A DNA stretch of 48,836 nt from assembly GCA_027315105.1 (NCBI GenBank), contig DAHUYP010000066.1, forward strand, positions 1-48,836. The letters are read 5' to 3'. The notes beneath the pieces are model-generated. The model was not told where the DNA came from. It was given only the letters and a program-made list of their open reading frames with translations, and did not search any database. The number at the start of each line of letters is the position of its first letter. The stretch's first letter is position 1. Made by a program: the position numbers and the translations under genes. The DNA is from Gammaproteobacteria bacterium. GTDB lineage: Bacteria; Pseudomonadota; Gammaproteobacteria; Steroidobacterales; Steroidobacteraceae. Positions 41,328 to 48,836 of the stretch are shown in pieces.

Positions 41328-42350
41328 GTGCCGGAGCTGGTCTTCATCTTCACGGATTTCTTTTCCGCCATGCCGGAGCAGGCACGCGATGCATTGCCGC
41401 GCTTGCCGGTGCTCGAGATGATGCTGTCGCGTGCGCGCTGCAGTTGCCTGCCGGCGGGCTGGCGCGGCTGGCTGGCGGCGCGAATCGGCGACCGGGCGGT
41501 GCGCGATCTGGCGCCGTCGGCGGCGGCAGCGGCAGCCTGGCCGGCGGCGTCGCTGCAGGACCAGGCGCCGGCGGGCTACTGGCTCGCAACCCCGGTGCAT
41601 TACTTCGCCGGGCTCGACAGCGTGCGCCTGCACCCGGCCGGACTGCTGCAGCTCGATGATGACGAGCAGCGGCAGTTGGCCGCAGGCTTCGCCCAGGTCT
41701 TTGCCGATTCGCCCTGGAGACTGAGAACCTTCGGCCAGCGTGAATTGCTGCTTCGCGGTCCGCCGCTCGAGGCGAGCGGTGCCGATCCGGCACAGTTCGC
41801 GGGCGCCGATCCGGCCGCGGGCTTGCCACGCGGCGCCGACGCGGCAACACTGCGGCGTTTGGGAGCCGAGATCGAGATGTGGCTGCATGAACATCCGCTC
41901 AATCTCGAGCGCGGCCGCCGCGGGCGCTTGCCGGTGAGTGCGCTCTGGCTCTGGGGCGCGCAGCGCCCGCCGCCGACGGACCCGGGCGGGCCGGACCCGA
42001 CGCGCTCGTCGCCGTTCCCACCGCGCCTCTTTGGCCGCGACACTTACGTCGAGGCGCTGTGGCGCCTGCAGGGCCTGGTCAGCGAGGCGTTGCCGGCGGC
42101 GCTCGAGGCGGTGCCGGACGAGCTGCATCGCGATAGCGTGTTTCTGTACCCGACGCTGGGCGAGGCCGGATTGACCTCGGCATTCGCGCAGTTCGAGCGA
42201 TTCTGGCTCTCTGGCGCGCTGCGCGCGCTGCGCGCCGGCAACCTGTCGGGGCTGCAGTTGCTGCTCGGAGCGCGCGCCTACCGGCTGCGCCGCTGGAATC
42301 TGGCGCAATTCTGGAGCGCGCGCACACCGTGGTGGGAGTCACTGTCTTGA
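41328..42350 (+). CDS. Conserved hypothetical protein (possibly COG4255-like)
   Basis: The reading frame is real by position: it ends by overlapping the recJ start and its sequence is not a shadow. I do not recognise a catalytic motif. Notable stretches are PAGYWLATPVHYFAGLDSVRL, then WEMWLHE-like EIEMWLHEHPLN, and SALWLWGAQRPPP in the middle, with an acidic/aromatic C-terminal half. A family sometimes labelled phosphoglycerate mutase-like sits upstream of recJ in related bacteria, and this may be a member. The start is uncertain: GTG 41328 (340 residues) avoids overlap with the opposite gene, ATG 41370 is possible, and ATG 41172 would overlap it by 135 bases. Confidence 0.65.
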   Translation: MPELVFIFTDFFSAMPEQARDALPRLPVLEMMLSRARCSCLPAGWRGWLAARIGDRAVRDLAPSAAAAAAWPAASLQDQAPAGYWLATPVHYFAGLDSVRLHPAGLLQLDDDEQRQLAAGFAQVFADSPWRLRTFGQRELLLRGPPLEASGADPAQFAGADPAAGLPRGADAATLRRLGAEIEMWLHEHPLNLERGRRGRLPVSALWLWGAQRPPPTDPGGPDPTRSSPFPPRLFGRDTYVEALWRLQGLVSEALPAALEAVPDELHRDSVFLYPTLGEAGLTSAFAQFERFWLSGALRALRAGNLSGLQLLLGARAYRLRRWNLAQFWSARTPWWESLS

Positions 42351-44077
42351 GCCTGACGATCCTGCGCCGGGCGCTGCCCGCATCCGTACCGGCGCTGGAT
42401 GGGGACCTGCATCCGGTGCTGCAGCGCGTCTACGCCGCACGCGGCATCCGCAGCTCGGAGGAGCTGAGGTTGTCGATGCGCCAGCTGCTGCCGATCGGCA
42501 CGCTGGCCGGCGTCGTGGCGGCCGCGCAGCTGCTGAGCCTGCACCGCCAGCGCGGCGGCCTGGTGCTGGTCATCGGCGACTTCGATGCCGATGGCGCCAC
42601 CAGTACCGCCTTGATCGTGCGGGCCCTGCGCAGCTGGGGCTTTCCGGCGGTGGACTTCCTGGTGCCGAATCGATTCGAATTCGGCTACGGGCTGACCCCG
42701 GAAATCGTCGCGCTCGCCGCGCAGCGGCGGCCGGCACTGATCGTGACGGTCGACAACGGCATTTCGAGCAACGCCGGCGTGCTCGCTGCTCGCAGCGCCG
42801 GGATCGACGTGCTGGTGACCGATCATCACTTGCCCGGCAGCGAGCTGCCGCACGCCAATGTGATCGTCAATCCGAACCTGCCGGGCAGTGCGTTCGGCAG
42901 CCGTGCGCTCGCCGGCGTCGGGGTGGCGTTCTACGTCATGGCGGCGCTGCGACGCGAGCTGCAGGAGCGCTCGATGCTGCCGCCGCTCGCTCTGGTGACG
43001 GCCGAGCTGCTGGATCTGGTGGCCCTTGGCACCGTGGCCGATGTGGTGCCGTTCGACATCAACAACCGCATCCTGGTCGCGCAGGGGCTGGCACGCATCA
43101 GGAGCGGACGCTGCGTACCGGGCATCAGCGGATTGCTGGAGGTGGCGCGTCGCGCGCAGGGCTCGCTGGTCGCATCGGATCTCGGATTCGCCGTCGCACC
43201 GCGCCTCAACGCGGCCGGCCGGCTGACCGACATGTCGATCGGCATTCGCTGCCTGCTGACCGACGACGCCGATGAGGCGCGGGCGCTCGCGGCGGAGCTG
43301 GACGCACTCAATGCCGAGCGGCGCCAGATCGAGGCAAGGATGCAGGCCGAGGCGCTGGCGGCAGTGCGAGTGCTGCGCGATCCGGGCAGCGGCGTCAGGC
43401 GTGCCGGCGTCTGCCTGTTCGAGGAGGCCTGGCACCAGGGCGTGGTCGGATTGGTGGCGAGCCGCGTCAAGGAGCGCCTGCGCCGGCCGGTCATTGCGTT
43501 TGCGAGGATCGATGAGCGCACGCTGCGCGGCTCGGCGCGCTCGATTCCGGGCATCCACGTGCGCGACGTGCTCGACGCAATGGCGGCGCGCGATTCGGGC
43601 CTGATTCAGAAATTCGGCGGCCATGCGATGGCGGCCGGCGTCACATTGGCGGCCGAGCGGCTCGATTCGTTCGCGCGCGCCTTCGATGCCGAATGCAGCC
43701 GCATGCTGTCGCAGCTGGGCTCGCCGGACGTGATCGAAACCGACGGCGAGCTGCAGCAGCAGGAGCTGGCATTGCCGACTGCGGCGGCGCTGCGTGCCGG
43801 CGGACCCTGGGGGCCGGGTTTTCCGGAACCCGTGTTCGACGGCGTGTTCCGTATCCAATCCGCGCGCCTGGTCGGCGAACGCCACCTCAAACTGGGCCTG
43901 AGCGCGCCCGAAGGCCGGGGTCTGTTCGACGCGATCGCGTTCAACTTCAGCGATGCCGAGCGCGGCTCGGCGGCGCTGCCGGACGGCGCGGCGCGCATCG
44001 CGTACCGATTGGAAAGCAACGAATACCTGGGCGAGCGCCGGCTGCAGTTCGTGATCGAGCATCTGCTGGGCGCCTGA
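42347..44077 (+). CDS. recJ: RecJ, single-strand DNA 5'-3' exonuclease
   Basis: RecJ degrades single-stranded DNA in recombination and mismatch repair. DHH-superfamily motifs are GDFDADGATSTAL, TVDNGISSNAGV, VTDHHLPG and the later GTVADVVP. The DHHA1 part has FGGHAMAAGVTL, and the OB-fold domain follows. I choose TTG 42347, which overlaps the previous stop (TTGA) and has GGGAG at 42333-42337. GTG 42329 or 42332 would add a few residues but lack a ribosome site. At 576 residues it matches E. coli RecJ (577). Confidence 0.95.
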   Translation: MSLTILRRALPASVPALDGDLHPVLQRVYAARGIRSSEELRLSMRQLLPIGTLAGVVAAAQLLSLHRQRGGLVLVIGDFDADGATSTALIVRALRSWGFPAVDFLVPNRFEFGYGLTPEIVALAAQRRPALIVTVDNGISSNAGVLAARSAGIDVLVTDHHLPGSELPHANVIVNPNLPGSAFGSRALAGVGVAFYVMAALRRELQERSMLPPLALVTAELLDLVALGTVADVVPFDINNRILVAQGLARIRSGRCVPGISGLLEVARRAQGSLVASDLGFAVAPRLNAAGRLTDMSIGIRCLLTDDADEARALAAELDALNAERRQIEARMQAEALAAVRVLRDPGSGVRRAGVCLFEEAWHQGVVGLVASRVKERLRRPVIAFARIDERTLRGSARSIPGIHVRDVLDAMAARDSGLIQKFGGHAMAAGVTLAAERLDSFARAFDAECSRMLSQLGSPDVIETDGELQQQELALPTAAALRAGGPWGPGFPEPVFDGVFRIQSARLVGERHLKLGLSAPEGRGLFDAIAFNFSDAERGSAALPDGAARIAYRLESNEYLGERRLQFVIEHLLGA

Positions 44078-44161
44078 GCGCCGGGGCGCGAAGCACGCGG
44101 CGGCTGGCCGAGCACGCCGAATGCGAAAGCCGTGCCGACCGCGCATGCTAGAATTGGGCCG

Positions 44162-45257
44162 ATGGAAGTCAGCCAACTCAAACGTACTCTCAAAGATCTC
44201 GAGGAGCGCGCCAGCTCCTTGAGGGGGTTTCTTTGAGTACGACCGCAAGCAAGAGCGTCTAGAAGAAGTCCGCCGCGAGCTCGAGGACCCCGCCGTCTGG
44301 AGCGCGCCCGAGCGTGCCCAGGGGCTCGGGCGCGAGCGTGCGCGCCTGGCGAGCGAGCTCGAGGAGCTCGACCGCGCCGGTATCGCGGTGCGCGATGCGG
44401 CGCAGCTGCTGGAGCTGGCGGAGATCGAGAACGACGAGCCGACGGCGCGCGCGATCGAGCGCGATGCCGGGAAACTCGAGGCCGGGGTGCGCAAGCTCGA
44501 GCTCAAACGCATGTTTCGCGGCGAGATGGACGCGCATAGCGCCTTTCTGGACATCCAGGCCGGCGCCGGCGGTACCGAGGCGCAGGACTGGGCGCAGATG
44601 CTGCTGCGCATGTATCTGCGCTGGGGAGCCGCGCGCGGCTATGCGTGCGAGGTGATCGATTCGAGCCCGGGCGAGGTGGCCGGCATCAAGAGCGCCACGG
44701 TATCGATGCAGGGCGAATACGCCTACGGCTGGCTGCGCACCGAAACCGGCGTGCACCGCCTGGTGCGAAAGTCACCGTTCGACTCCGGAAACCGCCGCCA
44801 TACCTCGTTCGCCTCGGTATTCGTGTCGCCGGAAGTGGCGGATGACATCGATATCGAGATCAATCCGGCGGACCTGAAGATGGACGTGTATCGCTCCAGC
44901 GGCGCGGGCGGACAGCACGTCAACAAGACGGAATCGGCGGTGCGCATCACGCATCTGCCGAGTGGCATCGTGGTGGCCTGTCAGAACGAGCGCAGCCAGC
45001 ACAAGAACCGTTCGACCGCCATGAAGATGCTCAAGGCGAAGCTCTACGAACTCGAGGTCAACAAGCGCAACGCGGCGGCCAAGGTGCTGGAAGACTCGAA
45101 GTCGGACGTCAGCTGGGGCAATCAGATCCGCTCCTACGTGCTCGATCAGTCACGCATCAAGGATCTGCGCACCGGTGTCGAGGTCGGCAATACCACGGCC
45201 GTGCTCGACGGGGACCTGGACCAATTTCTCGAAGCGAGCCTGAAGGCGGGACTGTGA
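44162..45257 (+). CDS. prfB: Peptide chain release factor 2, programmed +1 frameshift
   Basis: RF2 reads UGA and UAA. The zero frame from ATG 44162 stops at TGA 44234-44236 after 24 codons. A +1 shift at CTT (44231-44233) continues in the frame that ends at 45257, giving 364 residues. The shifted product reads LRGFL then [12 protein letters not shown], as in other RF2 proteins. The tripeptide anticodon is in [14 protein letters not shown], and the GGQ motif is [17 protein letters not shown]. The shift lets RF2 levels control its own synthesis. lysS overlaps its end by 4 bases, the standard prfB-lysS pair. Confidence 0.97.
44222..44236 (+). promoter_or_regulatory. prfB +1 recoding site
   Basis: AGGGGG (44222-44227), a 3-base spacer TTT, the slippery CTT and the in-frame TGA match the classic RF2 site (E. 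coli has TAT as the spacer). The internal Shine-Dalgarno-like run stimulates slippage of peptidyl-tRNA when RF2 is scarce. Confidence 0.96.
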
Positions 45258-46849
45258 AGGACAACCACACTGGCGGCCGGTCGGGTCCGGGGGCGGCCGA
45301 CGCCGATGTCGGCGCCGGCGCCGGCGCCGGCGCTGGCGCTGGCGAGGCGATGTCCGCGAATGCCACGGGGCCGGACGAGAATCGCCTGATCGCCGAACGG
45401 CGTGCCAAGCTCGCCGCCTGGCGGGAACATGCGATCGCGTTTCCGAACGATTTCCGGCGCGATGTGCTGGCGGCGCAACTGCTCTCCACCTACGAGGATC
45501 GCGATGCCCGCTGGTTCGAGGCCAACCCGGTGACCGTGCGCGTCGGCGGGCGCATGATGTTCAAACGCGTCATGGGCAAGGCAAGCTTTGCCAAGATCGC
45601 CGACCGCAGCGGCCAGATCCAGCTGTTTCTGCAGAGCAATACGCTCGCCGCGGGCTACGAGGAATTCAAGGGCTACGACGTCGGCGACATCCTGGGCGCC
45701 GAGGGCGAGCTGTTCCGCACCAGGACCGGCGAGCTGTCGGTGCGGGTCGAGCGGCTGATGCTGCTCGCCAAGTCGCTGCGGCCGCTGCCGGACAAATGGC
45801 ACGGATTGGCCGACACCGAGCTGCGATACCGGCGCCGCTACGTCGATCTGATCATGAACGAGGCGAGCCGGGAGGTGTTCAGGACGCGCACGCGCATCCT
45901 GCGCTACCTGCGCGACTACCTGGATGCACTCGATTTCATGGAAGTCGAGACGCCGATGATGCAGCCGATTCCGGGCGGCGCGGCCGCGCGGCCGTTCAAG
46001 ACGCATCACAACGCGCTCGGCATGGACATGTACCTGCGCATTGCGCCGGAGTTGTACCTCAAGCGCCTGGTGGTCGGCGGCTTCGAGCGCGTCTATGAGA
46101 TCAACCGCAATTTTCGCAACGAGGGCCTGTCCACCCAGCACAATCCAGAGTTCACGATGCTCGAGCTGTACTGGGCCTACACCGATTATCACGAGCTCAT
46201 GGAGCTGGTCGAGCGGTTGCTGATCGGGCTGGCCGATTCGCTGTTCGGCTCGCGCAGCGTCGCCTACCAGCGGCGCCAGTACGACCTGAGCGCGCCGTTC
46301 CGGCGCATCACCATCGAGGAGGCGATTCTGCAGCACAATGCGGTGCTCGAGCGCGAGCACCTGCGCGATGTGCCGTATCTGCGCGCCGCCTGCGAGCGTC
46401 TCGGCATCCCGTACCAGGGGCACGACGGCGCCGGCAAGCTGCAGATCGAGATCTTCGAGAAGACCGTGGAGCACACGCTGCTCGATCCGACTTTCGTCTA
46501 CGCCTACCCGGCCGAAGTCTCGCCGCTGTCGCGCGCCAACGACATGGACCCGTTCCTGACCGACCGGTTCGAGTTCTTTCTCGCCGGCCGCGAGCTGGCA
46601 AATGGGTTTTCCGAGCTCAACGATCCGGAGGATCAGGCGGCGCGTTTTCGCGCCCAGGTGGCACGCAAGGATGCCGGTGACGAGGAAGCGATGCATTACG
46701 ATGCCGACTACGTGCGCGCGCTCGAGTACGGGATGCCGCCGACCGCCGGCCTGGGGGTGGGAGTCGATCGGCTGGTGATGTTCTTCACCGATTCGGCGTC
46801 GATCCGCGACGTGCTGCTGTTCCCGCACCTGCGGCCGGAGAGCGAGTGA
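45254..46849 (+). CDS. lysS: Lysyl-tRNA synthetase, class II
   Basis: It charges tRNA-Lys. The anticodon-binding OB domain starts near [18 protein letters not shown]. The class II catalytic core has motif 2 [20 protein letters not shown] and motif 3 [23 protein letters not shown] 45254 overlaps the prfB stop and gives 531 residues; E. coli LysS has 505. The extra N-terminal 32 residues are Gly/Ala-rich and include a (GA)5 run. The ATG at 45350 ([13 protein letters not shown]) would align better with E. coli, but its upstream ribosome site is poor. Confidence 0.96.
   Translation: MKDNHTGGRSGPGAADADVGAGAGAGAGAGEAMSANATGPDENRLIAERRAKLAAWREHAIAFPNDFRRDVLAAQLLSTYEDRDARWFEANPVTVRVGGRMMFKRVMGKASFAKIADRSGQIQLFLQSNTLAAGYEEFKGYDVGDILGAEGELFRTRTGELSVRVERLMLLAKSLRPLPDKWHGLADTELRYRRRYVDLIMNEASREVFRTRTRILRYLRDYLDALDFMEVETPMMQPIPGGAAARPFKTHHNALGMDMYLRIAPELYLKRLVVGGFERVYEINRNFRNEGLSTQHNPEFTMLELYWAYTDYHELMELVERLLIGLADSLFGSRSVAYQRRQYDLSAPFRRITIEEAILQHNAVLEREHLRDVPYLRAACERLGIPYQGHDGAGKLQIEIFEKTVEHTLLDPTFVYAYPAEVSPLSRANDMDPFLTDRFEFFLAGRELANGFSELNDPEDQAARFRAQVARKDAGDEEAMHYDADYVRALEYGMPPTAGLGVGVDRLVMFFTDSASIRDVLLFPHLRPESE
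45311..45340 (+). repeat. Hexanucleotide repeat encoding Gly-Ala pairs in lysS
   Basis: Three GGCGCC units followed by two GGCGCT units encode (GA)5 in the N-terminal extension. Unit length is a multiple of three, so copy-number change would not shift the frame. Confidence 0.9.
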
Positions 46850-46888
46850 TCGGGTTGAGTATTCCGATTCCGACCCCAGATTGCTGAC

Positions 46889-47752
46889 ATGGGGAGCAGC
46901 GGGTCTGCGGCCGCGAGCTCGCGGCCGATCGGAGTATTCGATTCGGGTGTCGGCGGATTGACGGTGCTGCGCGCGCTGGGCGCCGAGATGCCGCGGGAGC
47001 GGTTCGTTTATCTGGGCGACACGGCGCGTCTGCCGTACGGCACCAAGAGTCCCGAGACGGTGATCCGTTACGCAGTGCAGGCGGCCGACGCGCTCATCGA
47101 GCGCGGCGTCAAGGCGCTGATCGTCGCCTGCAACACCGCCTCCTCGGTTGCGTTGCCGGCCATGCGCGAGCGCTACCGGGATATGACAGTCATCGGGGTG
47201 GTCGAGCCCGGTGCCGAGGCCGCCGTCGCGGCTTCGCGCAGTGGGCACATCGCCGTGATCGGTACCGAAGCGACCGTGCGGGGCGGCGCATATCAGCGTG
47301 CGATTACCCAGCGGCGGCCGCAGGCACAGGTTCGCGCGCTGGCCTGCCAGATGTTCGTGGCGCTGGCGGAGGAGGGCTGGACGAGCGGCCCGGTGGCGCG
47401 TGCGGCGGCGGAGCAGTATCTCGCGCCGCTGTTCGGGCCCGCAACGCCAGGGGTCGGCGAGAGCGCGGCCGACACGCTGGTGCTGGCGTGCACGCACTTT
47501 CCCGTATTGCAGGCGGTGATCCGGTCGGTGGTCGGGCCACGGGTGGTGATCGTGGACTCGGCTGCAACCACCGCGCGCGCGGCGCACAGCGCGCTGTCCG
47601 AACGCGGGCTGCTGGGCGGCGAGGATGCGGCGCGAATGCCGGACAGGATGCGCTTTCTGGCGACCGACGGGGTGGCGCGCTTTGCCGCGATCGGCGGCCG
47701 ATTCCTGGCGCGCAGCATCGACGCCCGGGACGTGGAACTCGTGGATCTGTGA
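46889..47752 (+). CDS. murI: Glutamate racemase
   Basis: MurI makes D-glutamate for peptidoglycan. The N-terminal motif is IGVFDSGVGGLTVLRAL. The catalytic cysteines are in IVACNTASSVALPAMRE and LVLACTHFPVLQ, and YLGDTARLPYGTKS is also typical. It is 287 residues long, within the family range. The first 12 residues are Ser/Ala-rich, and no ribosome site precedes ATG 46889, so the exact start is not certain. Confidence 0.95.
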   Translation: MGSSGSAAASSRPIGVFDSGVGGLTVLRALGAEMPRERFVYLGDTARLPYGTKSPETVIRYAVQAADALIERGVKALIVACNTASSVALPAMRERYRDMTVIGVVEPGAEAAVAASRSGHIAVIGTEATVRGGAYQRAITQRRPQAQVRALACQMFVALAEEGWTSGPVARAAAEQYLAPLFGPATPGVGESAADTLVLACTHFPVLQAVIRSVVGPRVVIVDSAATTARAAHSALSERGLLGGEDAARMPDRMRFLATDGVARFAAIGGRFLARSIDARDVELVDL

Positions 47753-47981
47753 CCGAACCGCGCCGCCGCTGGCCGTGCCGCTACCAGCGGGCGCTAGATG
47801 TTCTTGCGCATCAATGGCTTGGGCAGCGCCCCGGCCAGCGGCGGGCAGGTCCTGGAGTGCCTGGCGGGGATCCTGCTACAGTGGCCGCCGCCGGGGAGAG
47901 GCGGGGCCATAGAAAGCACGGTGTTGCCCACGATCGCGGGCGCCAGGGACTGCTGTCAAATGCCAGGGAAAAGGGTGCAAG

Positions 47982-48836
47982 ATGAGACCAACTGAGCGTT
48001 ATCAATCGAATCGGGATCCACAGGAGATGGCCTTGCCTGAAACTCGAGCTGGGCAGTACGCGCGCAACTGGCCCGCTACCTTGATGTTCGTCGTCACGTT
48101 TGCAGTCGCGGTCACGCTGGTGCCGTGGTACGGGATCACGCACGGCTACCACGCCTGGGCCTGGATCTGGTTCACGCTGTTTCTGGGCGCCAACGGCATG
48201 TCGATCACCTGCGGATATCACCGGCTGTTTGCGCACTCCAGCTACGAAGCCCACCCGGTGCTGAAGATAGCCTACCTGCTGTTCGGCGCCATGGCGCTGC
48301 AGAATAGCGCGCTGCTCTGGAGTGCCGGTCATCGCGTACACCACCGCTACATCGACGATCCGGAACGCGATCCCTACTGCGCCCGGCTCGGTTTCTGGTT
48401 CTCCCATATCGGCTGGATGCTCTGGGACTATCCGAGCGGCCGCCCGGACCTGAGCACGGTTCGCGACATGCAGCGCGATCCATGGGTCATGTTCCAGCAC
48501 CGTCACTACCTGCTGCTGGCATTGCTCATGAACTTCGGCCTGCCGCTGGCGGCCGGATGGCTCACGGGCGACGTGTGGGGCACGTTGCTGCTGGCTGGTG
48601 TGCTGCGGCTGGTCGTCAGCCATCACGCCACGTTCTTCATCAACTCGCTGGCACATATGTGGGGCTCGCAGCCGTACACCGAGCAGAACACCGCCCGCGA
48701 CAATCCCGTCGTGGCGTTGCTGACCTACGGCGAGGGCTATCACAACTTCCATCACATGTTCGCCCACGACTACCGCAACGGGGTTCGCTGGTGGCAGTGG
48801 GATCCGTCGAAGTGGTTCATCGGTGCCATGAGCTGG
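47982..48836 (+). CDS. Membrane fatty-acid (acyl-CoA) desaturase, 5' part
   Basis: The frame is open to the last base, so the C-terminus is missing; 285 codons are visible. The three histidine boxes of delta-9-type desaturases are present: HRLFAH, HRVHH and HNFHH. Hydrophobic helices surround them (for example LMFVVTFAVAVTLV and LLLALLMNFGLPLAAG), as expected for a di-iron enzyme of the inner membrane that introduces a cis double bond into acyl chains. ATG 47982 has AAGGG six bases upstream and is preferred. ATG 48027 has AGGAG directly abutting it, too close to work. The 229-base gap before it has no gene. Confidence 0.9.
   Translation, partial: MRPTERYQSNRDPQEMALPETRAGQYARNWPATLMFVVTFAVAVTLVPWYGITHGYHAWAWIWFTLFLGANGMSITCGYHRLFAHSSYEAHPVLKIAYLLFGAMALQNSALLWSAGHRVHHRYIDDPERDPYCARLGFWFSHIGWMLWDYPSGRPDLSTVRDMQRDPWVMFQHRHYLLLALLMNFGLPLAAGWLTGDVWGTLLLAGVLRLVVSHHATFFINSLAHMWGSQPYTEQNTARDNPVVALLTYGEGYHNFHHMFAHDYRNGVRWWQWDPSKWFIGAMSW

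Noticed and set aside
46850-46888. GATTCCGA-type repeat text before murI resembling a repetitive intergenic remnant
   Set aside because: Only two adjacent TTCCGA units are visible; too short to support a repeat family.
47798-47995. 65-codon frame starting MFLRINGLG between murI and the desaturase
   Set aside because: The first residues resemble a ketoacyl synthase start, but the rest does not, and the frame overlaps the desaturase start. Treated as chance.

Overview
The window is ordinary chromosomal DNA from a GC-rich gammaproteobacterium. The gene orders rpsB-tsf-pyrH-frr-uppS-cdsA-dxr-rseP-bamA-skp-lpxD-fabZ-lpxA-lpxB-rnhB-dnaE-accA, pyrG-kdsA-eno-ftsB-ispD-ispF, surE-pcm and recJ-prfB-lysS are typical of that class. 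An otsB/GH15/otsA cluster, a separate dapC-type aminotransferase and a Mth938-like gene beside recJ suggest the Xanthomonadales/Nevskiales side of the class. That placement is inference from gene content and was not tested by a search.

Layout. 1-1261: end of a phosphate regulon (phoU fragment, pstB). 1258-2085 (minus): dapD. 2255-6263: three-gene trehalose operon (otsB, a GH15 hydrolase, otsA). 6331-6782: trxC broken by an 11-bp tandem duplication. 6822-11507 (minus): map-glnD-dapC. 11532-13781: rpsB-tsf with a promoter, a structured leader and a terminator. 13828-38438: a long co-directional run for nucleotide, isoprenoid, lipid A, outer-membrane, replication, fatty-acid and glycolytic functions. 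38459-39013 (minus): an Smr gene. 39118-40558: surE-pcm. 40559-40937: a non-coding gap with a promoter-like sequence and a long inverted repeat, where nlpD and rpoS usually follow pcm in this class. 40938-42350: a divergent pair (Mth938-like and an unrecognised conserved gene). 42347-46849: recJ, prfB (programmed frameshift) and lysS. 46889-47752: murI. 47982-end: a membrane fatty-acid desaturase cut by the window edge.

The genes form a growth and envelope-biogenesis block. UppS, CdsA, KdsA, LpxA/B/D and FabZ feed lipid and LPS precursors, while BamA, Skp and RseP build or police the outer membrane. Dxr, IspD and IspF supply isoprenoids; DapD, DapC and MurI supply the cell wall. Many junctions are 4-base start/stop overlaps, which implies translational coupling.

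I found no CRISPR array, prophage, intact insertion sequence, tRNA or rRNA gene, and no convincing new multi-gene system. The items most worth a second look are the inverted-repeat element after pcm, the duplication that splits trxC, the apparent CTG start of the GH15 gene, and the hairpin between ispD and ispF.
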